DNA of 49,595 nt, from assembly GCA_003249955.1 (NCBI GenBank), contig QKHS01000070.1, positions 1 to 49,595 on the forward strand. Reading direction: 5' to 3'. Shown piece by piece: positions 8,278 through 16,675 of this stretch (its first letter is position 1; every line of letters starts with the position of its first letter). The DNA comes from Bacteroidales bacterium. Lineage in GTDB: Bacteria; Bacteroidota; Bacteroidia; Bacteroidales; ML635J-15. The notes under the pieces are model-generated. The model was not told the DNA's origin. It worked only from the letters and a program-made list of their open reading frames with translations, and did not search any database. The translations under genes were made by a program, and so were the position numbers.

Positions 8278-8494
8278 CCACAAAGCCGCTAACGAATGAC
8301 ATTGCCGGTAGATTGTAATACACTCAACTCGTTTGCAACTGCATACTACATCGATTACAGACTACAGATTACCGATTACAAAAACATCCGGGCTAATTCT
8401 ATTCCTGAATTGATGTAATCCACCGGAAATTTTGCCTGATCCTACAGGAGTCCGGTCAATCTGGATAACAAGCTTTCAATAGCTTATTCCTTTA
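8278..8494. other. Non-coding gap between repeat copy 1 and trpS promoter
   Basis: Together with the repeat, this fills the 565-base divergent gap between yifB and trpS. It holds a degenerate GATTACA array (8353-8380), listed separately, and otherwise no coding frame, RNA gene or strong hairpin that I can recognise. Confidence 0.5.
8353..8380. repeat. Four-copy heptamer array (GATTACA-like)
   Basis: Four head-to-tail heptamers read GATTACA, GACTACA, GATTACC, GATTACA with no spacer. The copies differ by at most two bases from each other. It lies in the intergenic region between dispersed-repeat copy 1 and the trpS promoter. Function unknown. Confidence 0.8.
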
Positions 8495-8525
8495 TTTGTA
8501 ATTTGATATTTGTTTTCTATCTTTG
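8495..8525 (+). promoter_or_regulatory. Promoter of trpS
   Basis: TTTG (8495-8498) and TATCTTTG (8518-8525) are spaced by 19 bases, an exact match to the Bacteroidetes -33/-7 consensus, 21 bases before the ATG at 8547. It also shows that the longer reading frame beginning at 8523 cannot be the true start, since that codon overlaps the -7 box. Confidence 0.85.
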
Positions 8526-8546
8526 CTGTTTCTTAGAAAAACTATT

Positions 8547-9539
8547 ATGGAAACAGTATTAAGCGGAATAAGATCAACAGGAAATCTACATCTCGGAAAT
8601 TATTTAGGGGCTGTGCAGAATTTTGTAAAAATGCAATATGACAACAATTGTTACTTTTTTATTGCAGATTACCATTCGTTAACAACACATCCTACTCCTG
8701 GCGATCTGCATAAAAGTGTCCGTCAGGTTCTGGTTGAATATCTGGCTGCAGGCATCGATCCTGAGAAATCGACTTTATACGTGCAGAGCGATGTTCCTGA
8801 AATTGCAGAATTGTATTTATTGCTCAATATGAACGCTTATCTTGGCGAACTGGAAAGAACCACTTCATTTAAAGATAAAGCCAGAAAACAGCCTGAAAAT
8901 ATAAATGCCGGCCTTTTAACTTATCCGGTCTTAATGGCTGCCGATATTGTCATTCACCATGCTGATAAAGTTCCTGTTGGTAAAGATCAGGAGCAAAACC
9001 TTGAAATGGCACGCAAATTTGCCCGTAGGTTTAACAATATGTACAATGTAGAATATTTTAAAGAGCCGGTAGCTTATAATTTTGGCAAAGAACTGGTCAA
9101 GATACCCGGACTTGACGGAACCGGTAAAATGGGAAAATCCGAAGGAAACGGAATATTTCTGGCAGACGAAGAAGCCGTAATCCGCAAAAAAATAATGCGT
9201 GCCGTTACTGATGCCGGACCGACTGAACCAAACTCTGTTATGCCCGAAGTAATCGCTAATTTGTTTACCATAATGGATATTGTTTCCACTCCGGATACTG
9301 TTAAATTCTTTAAAGAAAAATACGCAAGTTGCGAAATTCGCTACGGAGATCTTAAGAAACAACTTGCCGAAGACGTTTGCAAGCTTATTGCACCGATAAA
9401 TCAACGAATCAAAGAAATAGATTCTGACAATGAATACCTGAGTAAAGTTGCAAAACAAGGTGCCGAAAAAGCCCGCGAAAGTGCAGCTAAAACAGTAAAA
9501 GAAGTAAGGGAAATTATCGGGTTCAGAAAGTTTTATTAA
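8547..9539 (+). CDS. trpS: Tryptophanyl-tRNA synthetase
   Basis: This class Ic aminoacyl-tRNA synthetase of 330 residues charges tRNA-Trp. The Rossmann-fold signature HLGN (15-18, equivalent to HIGH) follows the opening METVLSGIRSTGNLHLGNYL, and GKMGKS (193-198) is the KMSKS loop. PVGKDQEQNLE (~143-153) is the conserved substrate-binding segment. The ATG at 8547 is chosen because an earlier in-frame TTG overlaps the promoter and the family begins at METVLSG. The gene is convergent with the ATP synthase operon, with a shared bidirectional terminator. Confidence 0.97.
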   Translation: METVLSGIRSTGNLHLGNYLGAVQNFVKMQYDNNCYFFIADYHSLTTHPTPGDLHKSVRQVLVEYLAAGIDPEKSTLYVQSDVPEIAELYLLLNMNAYLGELERTTSFKDKARKQPENINAGLLTYPVLMAADIVIHHADKVPVGKDQEQNLEMARKFARRFNNMYNVEYFKEPVAYNFGKELVKIPGLDGTGKMGKSEGNGIFLADEEAVIRKKIMRAVTDAGPTEPNSVMPEVIANLFTIMDIVSTPDTVKFFKEKYASCEIRYGDLKKQLAEDVCKLIAPINQRIKEIDSDNEYLSKVAKQGAEKARESAAKTVKEVREIIGFRKFY

Positions 9540-9553
9540 ACAAAACAACATAA

Positions 9554-9592
9554 AAAAAGCCGGTGACTGATTTTGTTAGTCACCGGCTTTTT
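9554..9592. terminator. Bidirectional terminator between trpS and atpG
   Basis: AAAAAGCCGGTGACT (9554-9568) and AGTCACCGGCTTTTT (9578-9592) form a 15-bp perfect stem with a 9-base loop, flanked by A and T tracts, so it can act for trpS (+) and for the atp operon (-), whose last stop lies only one base beyond it. Confidence 0.95.
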
Positions 9593-9593
9593 C

Positions 9594-10469
9594 TTATCCT
9601 TTAAGAGCATTGGCACCGCTCGTTATTTCAAGAATTTCATTTGTAATTGCAGCCTGGCGTGCTTTATTATACATCAGGGTGAGATCTTTTATCAGTTCGG
9701 TAGCATTATCTGTTGCCTGATGCATTGCAGTCATTCTGGCACCATGTTCGGCAGCATTGCTGTCAAGAATAGATTTAAACATTTGTACTTTCAGTGATTT
9801 TGGAATCATTTCCTCAATTATATCTTCAACCTTAGGCTCAAAAATATATTCAGAAGGATTTGATCTTTCTTCTACCTCAATTGACACAGGTACAAACTGC
9901 TCAACTAATTGATGATGAACGGCAGCATTTTTAAAACTGTTAAATACAATATCTACTCTGTCAAAAACTTTATCGGCAAACAGTTTCATTACATATTCGG
10001 CAATTTTTGATGTGTTCTCAAAATTAAGTTCGTCAAATATTTCATTGTTGCTGCCTATAACCTCAAATCCGGATTTTTTTGCAAAGTCATATGATTTTCT
10101 GCCAATGCAGTAAAATTTCACATTTCCCGCTTCTGCCTGAGCACTGTAATCTTCATTTATTAATTGCATTGCTCTTTTGCAGATATTGGCATTAAAAGCT
10201 CCGCATAATCCCCTGTTTGATGCAATAAGAACTATCAGAATTTTATCGGCTTTGCGTGTTTGGTTATAAGTGCCGACGTGGTCTTTGCCAAGGCCGGAAC
10301 TTACCTCAACCAGCACTTCGCGCAATTTATTGGCATATGGTCTGATTTGCACGACCCTATCCTGCGCTTTCTTCAACTTGGCAGCAGACACCATTTTCAT
10401 GGCAGACGTAATTTGCCTTGTCGATTTTACCGAAGTGATTCTGTTTCGTATATCTTTTAATCCTCCCAT
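9594..10469 (-). CDS. atpG: F1F0 ATP synthase gamma subunit
   Basis: The 291-residue product is the central-stalk gamma subunit, which rotates inside the alpha3-beta3 hexamer. The N-terminal helix (KDIRNRITSVKSTRQITSAM) and C-terminal helix (ATELIKDLTLMYNKARQAAI) are the conserved coiled-coil pair that forms the rotor shaft, and GLCGAFN (~78-84) is the family's conserved loop. It is the last gene of the operon, 9 bases after atpA, and its stop abuts the shared terminator. Confidence 0.97.
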   Translation of the reverse strand: MGGLKDIRNRITSVKSTRQITSAMKMVSAAKLKKAQDRVVQIRPYANKLREVLVEVSSGLGKDHVGTYNQTRKADKILIVLIASNRGLCGAFNANICKRAMQLINEDYSAQAEAGNVKFYCIGRKSYDFAKKSGFEVIGSNNEIFDELNFENTSKIAEYVMKLFADKVFDRVDIVFNSFKNAAVHHQLVEQFVPVSIEVEERSNPSEYIFEPKVEDIIEEMIPKSLKVQMFKSILDSNAAEHGARMTAMHQATDNATELIKDLTLMYNKARQAAITNEILEITSGANALKG

Positions 10470-10478
10470 AATGATGGT

Positions 10479-12059
10479 TTATTTTTTATATTTCTCGGTA
10501 AATTCAGCAGCTACTTTTGCAAGGACAGAAGTAATTTCATCTGATAATTCTCCTTTTGCCAGTCTGTCCATAATGTCTTTGTTATTTGCATTAAGGAACT
10601 CTACATAGCGCATTTCAAATTCTCTGATTTTATCCAGAGGAACATCTTTTAGTAATCCGTTTGTACCGCAGTAAATAATTGCAACCTGATTTTCGACCAA
10701 TACCGGTGAGCGTTCAGCCTGTTTCAGTATTTCAACATTTTTACGTCCTTTATCAATAACCGAAAGAGTTACAGCATCAAGGTCAGAACCAAATTTTGAG
10801 AAAGCTTCAAGTTCGCGGAACTGAGCCTGATCAATTTTTAAAGTTCCGGCGATTTTTTTCATACACTTAATCTGTGCATTACCCCCAACTCTGGAAACAG
10901 ATACCCCTACGTTAATAGCAGGACGTACACCGGCGTTGAAAAGGTTTGATTCAAGGAAGATCTGTCCGTCGGTAATAGAAATTACGTTTGTTGGAATATA
11001 TGCCGAAATATCACCTGCCTGAGTCTCAATAATCGGTAATGCAGTCAGAGATCCTCCTCCTTTTACTTTGCCTTTGAGACATTCCGGAAGGTCGTTCATA
11101 GATGCTGCAATTTCGTCTGACTGAATAATTTTGGCAGCACGTTCAAGTAATCTTGAGTGCAGATAAAAAACGTCACCAGGATAAGCTTCACGTCCCGGAG
11201 GTCTTCTCAGCAACAAGGAAACTTCACGGTACGAAACAGCTTGTTTAGACAGGTCATCATAGATGATAAGTGCCGGACGTCCGGTATCGCGGAAATATTC
11301 TCCGATTGCGCAACCTGCGAAAGGAGCATAAAACTGCATAGCAGCAGGATCAGAAGCAGAAGCTGTGACGATTACGGTATAATCCAGTGCTCCGGCTTCT
11401 TCCAGAGTTTTTGTTATATTGGCAACTGTAGATCCTTTTTGTCCGATTGCTACATAGATGCAATAAACCGGTTCGCCTTTGGCATAAAACTGCTTTTGAT
11501 TGATAATTGTATCAATGGCAATTGCGGTCTTTCCTGTCTGACGGTCTCCGATAATGAGCTCTCTTTGTCCTCTTCCGATCGGAATCATTGAGTCGATAGC
11601 TTTAATCCCGGTTTGTAACGGTTCGGTAACCGGCTGTCTGAAGATTACACCGGGAGCAATTCTTTCCAGAGGCATTTCGTGAAGTTCTCCGCCAATAGGG
11701 CCTTTGCCATCGAGAGGTTCACCTATAGTATTAACAACACGGCCGAGCATCTGTTCGCCTACCATGATAGAAGCAATCCTGCGAAGTCTTTTTACGACAT
11801 TCCCTTCTTTAATATCGTCGCTGTGTCCTAATAATACCGCCCCGACATTGTCTTCTTCAAGGTTAAGAACAATACCTTTTACCCCGTTTTCAAATTCGAT
11901 AAGCTCATTTGACTGCACATTATCCAATCCGTGAATACGTGCAATCCCGTCACCAACCTGTAAAACAGAACCAACTTCTTCGAGACTCGTTTTTGAAGAT
12001 AATCCCTCTAATTGTTGTTTTAATATTTGAGATACTTCTGATGGTTTAATATCTGCCAT
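10479..12059 (-). CDS. atpA: F1F0 ATP synthase alpha subunit
   Basis: This 526-residue subunit binds non-catalytic nucleotides in the F1 head. It has the beta-barrel N-terminal domain, Walker A GDRQTGKT (171-178), the segment [20 protein letters not shown] and the conserved [20 protein letters not shown]. Full length and no unusual substitutions are seen. It lies 21 bases downstream of atpH and 9 bases upstream of atpG. The partner beta subunit gene (atpD) is not in this window. Confidence 0.98.
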   Translation of the reverse strand: MADIKPSEVSQILKQQLEGLSSKTSLEEVGSVLQVGDGIARIHGLDNVQSNELIEFENGVKGIVLNLEEDNVGAVLLGHSDDIKEGNVVKRLRRIASIMVGEQMLGRVVNTIGEPLDGKGPIGGELHEMPLERIAPGVIFRQPVTEPLQTGIKAIDSMIPIGRGQRELIIGDRQTGKTAIAIDTIINQKQFYAKGEPVYCIYVAIGQKGSTVANITKTLEEAGALDYTVIVTASASDPAAMQFYAPFAGCAIGEYFRDTGRPALIIYDDLSKQAVSYREVSLLLRRPPGREAYPGDVFYLHSRLLERAAKIIQSDEIAASMNDLPECLKGKVKGGGSLTALPIIETQAGDISAYIPTNVISITDGQIFLESNLFNAGVRPAINVGVSVSRVGGNAQIKCMKKIAGTLKIDQAQFRELEAFSKFGSDLDAVTLSVIDKGRKNVEILKQAERSPVLVENQVAIIYCGTNGLLKDVPLDKIREFEMRYVEFLNANNKDIMDRLAKGELSDEITSVLAKVAAEFTEKYKK

Positions 12060-12080
12060 AATGATAACTTATTTTATGTT

Positions 12081-12638
12081 TTAAATTTTCTTTACGTATG
12101 AATCTGATTTTAATGACTTTTTGATTTCCCTGAGCTGGGTAGCGATACTTAAGTCGAGTTGCTGATGCTCTATGCGTATGATAATTCCGCCCAACATTTC
12201 GGGATTAATGTGATCATTAATTTCTACTCCTGATTTGTATGAATCGGAAACTGTTTTTGCAATTTTGTCTTTTGCGTCATTACTTAAGCCCTCGGGAGTG
12301 GTAAGAATAACTTTTTTAATGTTAAATTCTTTTCGGTACATATCTTCAAAATTTCTTGAAATATCCGATATGTATGCTTCACGATTATTTTCTACCAGCA
12401 TACGCAGAAAATTCATCGACATTTTGTTGATACTGCTTTCAAAAACATTTGATAAAAGCCTGGACTTTTCAGATGGCTTAATTATCGGGCTTGTAATTAC
12501 AGAGTAGAATTCCTGATTATCTGAAATTGTTTTTTTGATTAACGTGAAATCTGCAAAAACATCTTTTAAAATACCCTGTTCTTTTGCCAGAATAAATATT
12601 GCTTTGGCGTATCTTACTGAGATTTTACTTTGGTTCAT
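12081..12638 (-). CDS. atpH: F1F0 ATP synthase delta subunit
   Basis: The 185-residue peripheral-stalk subunit joins F1 to the b subunits (OSCP homologue). It shows the usual N-terminal helical domain (RYAKAIFILAKEQG at ~9-22, LLSNVFESSINKMSMNFLRM) and the conserved C-terminal GGIIIRIEHQQLDLSI segment, where the canonical sequence is GG..I..GD...D.S. It starts one base from the end of atpF, indicating tight translational coupling. Confidence 0.94.
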   Translation of the reverse strand: MNQSKISVRYAKAIFILAKEQGILKDVFADFTLIKKTISDNQEFYSVITSPIIKPSEKSRLLSNVFESSINKMSMNFLRMLVENNREAYISDISRNFEDMYRKEFNIKKVILTTPEGLSNDAKDKIAKTVSDSYKSGVEINDHINPEMLGGIIIRIEHQQLDLSIATQLREIKKSLKSDSYVKKI

Positions 12639-12639
12639 G

Positions 12640-13134
12640 TTAGTTAAACTTTACATCTTTTAGTAAATCATCGACCAAACTTTCGTTATCTGCTTTGGTC
12701 TTTAACTCTCTGCGCAAAACTTTTTCGGCAACCAGAACAGATAAATCGAGAACCTGATTTTTAATTTCGTCCATAGCAGCGGATTTTTGAGCAGCAATTT
12801 CCATAGCAGCAGATTTTTTAATCTTTTCAACTTCTGCCATTGCTTCCTGTTTTGCCTGTGCCACAATCTGATCTTTAATTTCTCTTGCTTCTCTCATCAG
12901 ATTATCTCTTTCAACACGTGCTTCAGCCATTATTTTTTCATTTCCTGCCTGAAGTGATTTCATCTCCTCACGTGCTTTTTCAGCCATGTTTAACGCATCT
13001 TCGATACTTTGATTACGCGAACTTATCATTTTATTGATGGGCTTCCATGCAAATTTTGTCAGAACAAGTAATAAAATCGTAAAGATAAGCCCTGTCCAAA
13101 ATATAAGTCCGATTCCTGGTGTTACGAGATCCAT
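12640..13134 (-). CDS. atpF: F1F0 ATP synthase b subunit
   Basis: The 164-residue subunit is anchored by one N-terminal membrane helix (GLIFWTGLIFTILLLVLTKF, ~9-28) and continues as a long charged helix that dimerises to form the stator stalk. The motif FAWKPINKMISSRNQSIEDAL is typical of b subunits. It lies between atpE and atpH, separated from atpE by 75 bases that contain a strong hairpin. Confidence 0.96.
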   Translation of the reverse strand: MDLVTPGIGLIFWTGLIFTILLLVLTKFAWKPINKMISSRNQSIEDALNMAEKAREEMKSLQAGNEKIMAEARVERDNLMREAREIKDQIVAQAKQEAMAEVEKIKKSAAMEIAAQKSAAMDEIKNQVLDLSVLVAEKVLRRELKTKADNESLVDDLLKDVKFN

Positions 13135-13159
13135 AATATTTCGTTTTTTTAAGTTCTTT

Positions 13160-13199
13160 AAAAAACATTTCCCGGAGCCAATCGCCCGTCGGGAAATGT
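13160..13199 (-). promoter_or_regulatory. Terminator-like hairpin between atpE and atpF
   Basis: ACATTTCCCG (13165-13174) and CGGGAAATGT (13190-13199) form a perfect 10-bp stem with a 15-base loop. On the minus-strand transcript it comes just after atpE and is followed by six U residues, so it resembles a leaky terminator or a 3'-end stabiliser. Either would raise c-subunit mRNA relative to downstream subunits. Confidence 0.75.
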
Positions 13200-13209
13200 A
13201 AGTTTGTTT

Positions 13210-13413
13210 TTAGCTTTGCAAAAGAGCAACAACAACACCAAACAAAGCAACACCTTCAACCAAAGCAGCAGCAATGATCATAGACATCTGAATGTTTTTT
13301 GCAGCTTCTGGCTGTCTTGCGATTGCGTCCATAGCAGCGCTACCAATTTTTCCGATACCATAGCTGGCACCAATTACTGCCAAAGCAGCACCAATTGCCG
13401 GAATTCCTGTCAT
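13210..13413 (-). CDS. atpE: F1F0 ATP synthase c subunit (proteolipid)
   Basis: This 67-residue hairpin of two membrane helices forms the rotor ring. Helix 1 (~5-27) has the glycine-rich packing motif GASYGIGKIGSAAMDAIARQ and the polar loop RQPE (33-36). Helix 2 carries the ion-binding carboxylate E53 in ALVEGVALF. Glu followed by Gly, without the Thr/Ser of sodium-binding rings, suggests proton coupling (inference). The N-terminus is short, with no cleaved signal. Confidence 0.96.
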   Translation of the reverse strand: MTGIPAIGAALAVIGASYGIGKIGSAAMDAIARQPEAAKNIQMSMIIAAALVEGVALFGVVVALLQS

Positions 13414-13452
13414 AATTGTATAATATTAAAGTTAAACATAAAAAATTAAATT

Positions 13453-14538
13453 CTAGTGATGTTCTTCAACTGCCATGCTTATAAACAGTGATGATAACAT
13501 TGTGAAAATATATGCCTGTAAGAATGCAACCAATAGTTCCAGGCAATTCATAAATAATACGAAAAGAACCGAAACGGGCGACATTGTAAAGGATTCAAAA
13601 ATAAATATAAGCGAAACAAGACTTAAAATTATAATATGCCCTGCTGTAATGTTTGCAAAAAGACGGATTGTTAAAGCTACCGGTTTTACAATCATTCCCA
13701 TTATTTCAACAACTGCCAGAATCGGTTTTACAAAAACAGGAACTCCCGGCATCCACAGTGTGTGTTTCCAGTAATGCTTGTTGCCGTTTAAATTAATTGC
13801 AAAAAATGTAAATAACGCCAGTGTCATTGTTACTGCAATGTTCCCTGTTACGTTTGCTCCTCCCGGGAAAAACGGGATTATTCCGAAAAGATTATTAAAA
13901 AAGATGAAGAAAAAGACCGTAAGTAAATATGGTAAAAACTTATCTGTCTTTTTGCCAAGATTAGGGTAAACAATCTCGTCTTTTACAAATAAAATCAATG
14001 GTTCCATAACCGATTGTAAACCTCTCGGTCTTCCGGGATTCTTTTTATAGGCTTTGGCAACACTTACAAAAATGAGAACAATAAACAAAGACACAATAAT
14101 CATTGCAAAAACATTCTTTGTAATAGAGAAGTCAAGCGGCATTTCATTAAGAACAACATTTTCCCCTTCTTTTTCTTCGAACCGGAGTTGTCCGTCAGTA
14201 TCTGCCATGTAAATCTTCTCGTCATATAATGCATATTTGTTATCACCTTTTTCAACTATCTTATGCCCGTGCTCAAATTCAGATGACATAAAAACGTCAA
14301 ATTGTCCCTTATAAACAACAATAACCGGTAAAGGAATGGAAACCACAACCTCTTCACCGTTATCTTTTTTATAATCCAGAATATGCCACTGGTGCGCATC
14401 TTTAATATGATGCATTATCAGTTCAATGACATTAAATTTCTCACCCTCTCCTTCATTTTCCTTTGCATCAGAAGCCATCACAATATTGCTAAAACACAGA
14501 ACTGAACAAAGACTGATTAAATATAAAATATGCTTCAT
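13453..14538 (-). CDS. atpB: F1F0 ATP synthase a subunit
   Basis: The 361-residue subunit is longer than the ~270 residues of E. coli because of a ~150-residue N-terminal extension: a signal-like segment (MKHILYLISLCSVLCFSNIVMA) and a charged extracytoplasmic part. The catalytic channel domain follows, with about five to six membrane helices and the essential Arg in LTIRLFANITAGHII (~285-299). Such extensions are usual in Bacteroidetes. The gene precedes atpE by 39 bases. Confidence 0.95.
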   Translation of the reverse strand: MKHILYLISLCSVLCFSNIVMASDAKENEGEGEKFNVIELIMHHIKDAHQWHILDYKKDNGEEVVVSIPLPVIVVYKGQFDVFMSSEFEHGHKIVEKGDNKYALYDEKIYMADTDGQLRFEEKEGENVVLNEMPLDFSITKNVFAMIIVSLFIVLIFVSVAKAYKKNPGRPRGLQSVMEPLILFVKDEIVYPNLGKKTDKFLPYLLTVFFFIFFNNLFGIIPFFPGGANVTGNIAVTMTLALFTFFAINLNGNKHYWKHTLWMPGVPVFVKPILAVVEIMGMIVKPVALTIRLFANITAGHIIILSLVSLIFIFESFTMSPVSVLFVLFMNCLELLVAFLQAYIFTMLSSLFISMAVEEHH

Positions 14539-14620
14539 AATAATCTTTTACTTAATTTAAGTGGCACTACAAATTTACATTTTCAATTTTAATATGCTAA
14601 TAAAAAATGAAATATTTTTT

Positions 14621-15013
14621 TCATACATTATTTTTAAACTGTCGCACAAGATAAACAACTTCTGCCGTAAGATAAATGAAATAAATCATGAAAAATTGTA
14701 AAACATATTCTTTGCGGAAAAAACTGTCATTTATTAAGTGCGGAAGCAAAAACAATATGGCGAAAAACATTTTTACAAGGCTTGTTGCAAGATATGCATA
14801 ACCCAACATGTCAGGCTTTGACCTTTTTAGTATTATCTTAACCGCAACAACAGTCGCAATTGTGATTACAAACATAAACGGATGGACAAACAACACCCCC
14901 GGAGCGTAAAAGTATCGTGAAAAAAAATGTAATAACGAATAATGTCCGGCAAAAATAAAAATTGCCGCAAAACTGAACTTCTGTAGAGACTGAAAATCCT
15001 GTTTACTTATCAT
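14621..15013 (-). CDS. AtpI-like four-helix membrane protein of the atp operon
   Basis: This 130-residue protein has four predicted membrane helices (roughly 15-33, 43-60, 72-95, 103-124) and no other recognisable motif. Its place between atpZ and atpB is where AtpI, a c-ring assembly helper, is encoded in many bacteria, but sequence similarity is weak. Its ATG overlaps the atpZ stop by 11 bases, so translation is coupled. AtpI-like function is inferred from position and topology. Confidence 0.65.
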   Translation of the reverse strand: MISKQDFQSLQKFSFAAIFIFAGHYSLLHFFSRYFYAPGVLFVHPFMFVITIATVVAVKIILKRSKPDMLGYAYLATSLVKMFFAILFLLPHLINDSFFRKEYVLQFFMIYFIYLTAEVVYLVRQFKNNV

Positions 15014-15239
15014 TGATTATTTTTGAAATTACCAGATACATTGATCCGATTACTGCAAATAAAGATAAGCCTATTGTAAACCACGGAGTGTCATTATTAA
15101 AATATTTATCAAGCTGTTTTCCGCCTAAGGCTCCCCCTGCAATCATAATTCCCATTTCCAAAGCCAGAGACGAATACCTGACAAATTTATTTAAGCCGTC
15201 CTTATTATCTTTGGGCTTGTCTTCGGGATTATTACTCAT
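15003..15239 (-). CDS. atpZ: AtpZ/AtpI family ATP synthase accessory protein
   Basis: The 78-residue protein has a charged N-terminus and two membrane helices containing GIMIAGGALGGKQLDKYF and PWFTIGLSLFAVIGSMYLV, the pattern of AtpZ/AtpI family proteins linked to F-ATPase operons and proposed Mg/Ca transport or c-ring assembly. The start is placed at the ATG at 15239 (MSNNPEDKPKDNKD) and not at an upstream ATG at 15317, because the upstream extension lies wholly inside the bactofilin gene. The ATG overlaps the bactofilin stop by 8 bases. Confidence 0.8.
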   Translation of the reverse strand: MSNNPEDKPKDNKDGLNKFVRYSSLALEMGIMIAGGALGGKQLDKYFNNDTPWFTIGLSLFAVIGSMYLVISKIINDK

Positions 15240-15612
15240 TTGATCCGTCTCCGCCGTTATCTGTGCGGATATTTCCTCCCATATTGCAACTTCCTGTAAA
15301 AATTGCTCCCGGCTCAATTGATAATTTTGAAGTAATTATATCTCCGTAAATTCTTGCTGTAGATTTTAAAATTAATAATTCCTCAACAGTAATTTTTCCT
15401 TCCACCTGTCCGGAAATTTCAGAGTTTTTACAATAAATTTCTCCTAAAATCTTTCCGGGAGCGCCCAATACAAGTTTAGCCTTCATGTTAAGGTTTCCGG
15501 TTAAACTTCCGTCAATTCGTAAATCCCCGTTTGATACAATATCTCCGTTTACAGAAGTTCCACTTCCGATAATGTTTAAATTGTTCTGTTCCTCTTCGTA
15601 ACTTCTTGCCAT
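15232..15612 (-). CDS. Bactofilin (polymer-forming cytoskeletal protein)
   Basis: This 126-residue protein consists of a short tail and a bactofilin beta-helix (residues ~14-110) with repeating G-hydrophobic turns: GDIVSNGDLRIDGSLTGNL, GEIYCKNSEISGQVEG, ARIYGDIITSKLSIEPGAIF. Bactofilins polymerise without nucleotides and scaffold cell-envelope or localisation functions. It is the first gene of the operon leading into the ATP synthase and overlaps atpZ by 8 bases. It has a minus-strand -7 box just upstream. Confidence 0.92.
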   Translation of the reverse strand: MARSYEEEQNNLNIIGSGTSVNGDIVSNGDLRIDGSLTGNLNMKAKLVLGAPGKILGEIYCKNSEISGQVEGKITVEELLILKSTARIYGDIITSKLSIEPGAIFTGSCNMGGNIRTDNGGDGSNE

Positions 15613-15636
15613 AGTCTTAGTTTTTTTTGCGATTCA

Positions 15637-15644
15637 CAAATATA
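15637..15644 (-). promoter_or_regulatory. -7 box (TATATTTG) for bactofilin-atp operon
   Basis: Minus-strand TATATTTG (15644-15637) lies 24 bases before the bactofilin ATG. No TTTG -33 box is seen at 19-21 bases, so this is a partial match and probably the operon promoter. Confidence 0.5.
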
Positions 15645-15701
15645 AAACAAAAGATTATGTTTTTTTAAATATTTTAAAAAGAAATAACGAATTCCGGTTA
15701 A

Positions 15702-15757
15702 ATAAAAAACAGAAGTCAGGCCATTCATTAAATAATAAATAGTCAACTCCTGTTTAT
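15702..15757 (-). terminator. Probable terminator after the DsrE-like gene
   Basis: On the minus strand AAACAGGAGT (15755-15746) pairs with ACTTCTGTTT (15716-15707), ten pairs with one G-U, around a 29-base loop, then a U-rich tail. It lies 22 bases after the dsrE-like stop. Confidence 0.55.
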
Positions 15758-15777
15758 CCGGGGTATCCTGGCAATGC

Positions 15778-16281
15778 TTATGTGAAAATTATCTGAGTAT
15801 GGTCTCCGCCGGCCATTTCGTAAAACTGGCCTATTGTCAGAATTCCGCTTACATGTTCGCTAAGATCCTCTTTTTTAAGTTTGAACATATCCATTGCAAG
15901 CTTGCATGCATATATTTCTCCTCCTCCGGCAGTAATCATTTCCATAAACTCATCAACAGGAGGAATATCCAAAGCCTCCATCTGGCTCTTCATCATTGCA
16001 GAAACTCCCGCTTCCACAAACGGAACAGAACCTAACCATGTGGGAAACGGAAGGCCTCCGGGCATTCGCATTGCCGGATTGCCTACGGTTGCTGTTTTCA
16101 ATTTCATCATTTGTTTCTTGGTAATAGCATCAAGTCCGAAAAATGTGAAGAACAGCTTTGCTTCTATTCCCTCCATTACTGCGCCATTTGTCATAACCAA
16201 CGCTGCATAAACATCTTCAATTGTCCCTTTTGCGCAAATAATGCAAACCTTTTTTAAAGGCGATTCATTGTTATTGCTCAT
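15778..16281 (-). CDS. DsrE/DsrF/DrsH-like (DsrE_2) sulfur-relay protein
   Basis: The 167-residue protein belongs to the DsrE/F-like family that handles protein-bound sulfane sulfur. It starts at the ATG at 16281 (MSNNNESPLKKVCIICAKG), because the upstream 18 residues read through the intergenic region. The conserved Cys in IYACKLAMDMF (~130) is the likely sulfur carrier, and the AKGTIEDVYAALVMTNGAV helix is typical. It is the last gene of a run with a TusE/DsrC-like protein (19 bases upstream), a DUF1641 protein and a sulfide:quinone oxidoreductase-like flavoprotein, which fits a sulfur-transfer role. Confidence 0.85.
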   Translation of the reverse strand: MSNNNESPLKKVCIICAKGTIEDVYAALVMTNGAVMEGIEAKLFFTFFGLDAITKKQMMKLKTATVGNPAMRMPGGLPFPTWLGSVPFVEAGVSAMMKSQMEALDIPPVDEFMEMITAGGGEIYACKLAMDMFKLKKEDLSEHVSGILTIGQFYEMAGGDHTQIIFT

Positions 16282-16300
16282 AAAATTTAATTTTAAATTA

Positions 16301-16612
16301 TTAAATACAACTTGTTGGCTTGGAGACTCCGGCAATTTTTGTTGCTTTTTTTAACGGAGCCCCGGGAAAAAGTTGATAAAATTCTTTAGTGTCAACTACT
16401 CCTGATTTGCTGACAGAACGGATTGTTAATGCCTCGCCTGATTTTACTTTATTCCTGATAAAATCCAAAACAGCAAAATGCTTTTCTGTTAATTCCAGAT
16501 CTTCTTCTTTTGCAATTGCTACAGCAATTTCTTTTGTCCATTCTTCCGGTCTGATCATGTAACCCTCTTCGTTTACTTCGATCATTTTTCCTGCTAATTC
16601 TTTTTGTGCCAT
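16301..16612 (-). CDS. tusE: TusE/DsrC-family sulfur carrier
   Basis: The 103-residue protein matches DsrC/TusE over its full length, including EEWTKEIAVAIAKEEDLELTE-type helices and the C-terminal arm ending SKPTSCI. The penultimate Cys (CysA) is present, but the second DsrC cysteine 11 residues earlier is replaced by Thr. The protein is therefore of TusE type and unlikely to form the DsrC trisulfide with dissimilatory sulfite reductase. The ATG at 16612 (MAQKELAGK) is preferred over one seven codons upstream. Sulfur acceptance and relay is the family role; the partner is probably the adjacent DsrE-like protein. Confidence 0.85.
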   Translation of the reverse strand: MAQKELAGKMIEVNEEGYMIRPEEWTKEIAVAIAKEEDLELTEKHFAVLDFIRNKVKSGEALTIRSVSKSGVVDTKEFYQLFPGAPLKKATKIAGVSKPTSCI

Positions 16613-16675
16613 AATATTAATTTTAATTGTCATTTTTAATTTTTAACAGAACCCCGACTGCCCGTAGCCGGTTTT

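Noticed and set aside
16301-16612. True DsrC with two redox cysteines
   Set aside because: Only the penultimate Cys is present; the position of the second is Thr, so a dissimilatory sulfite reductase partner role is unlikely.
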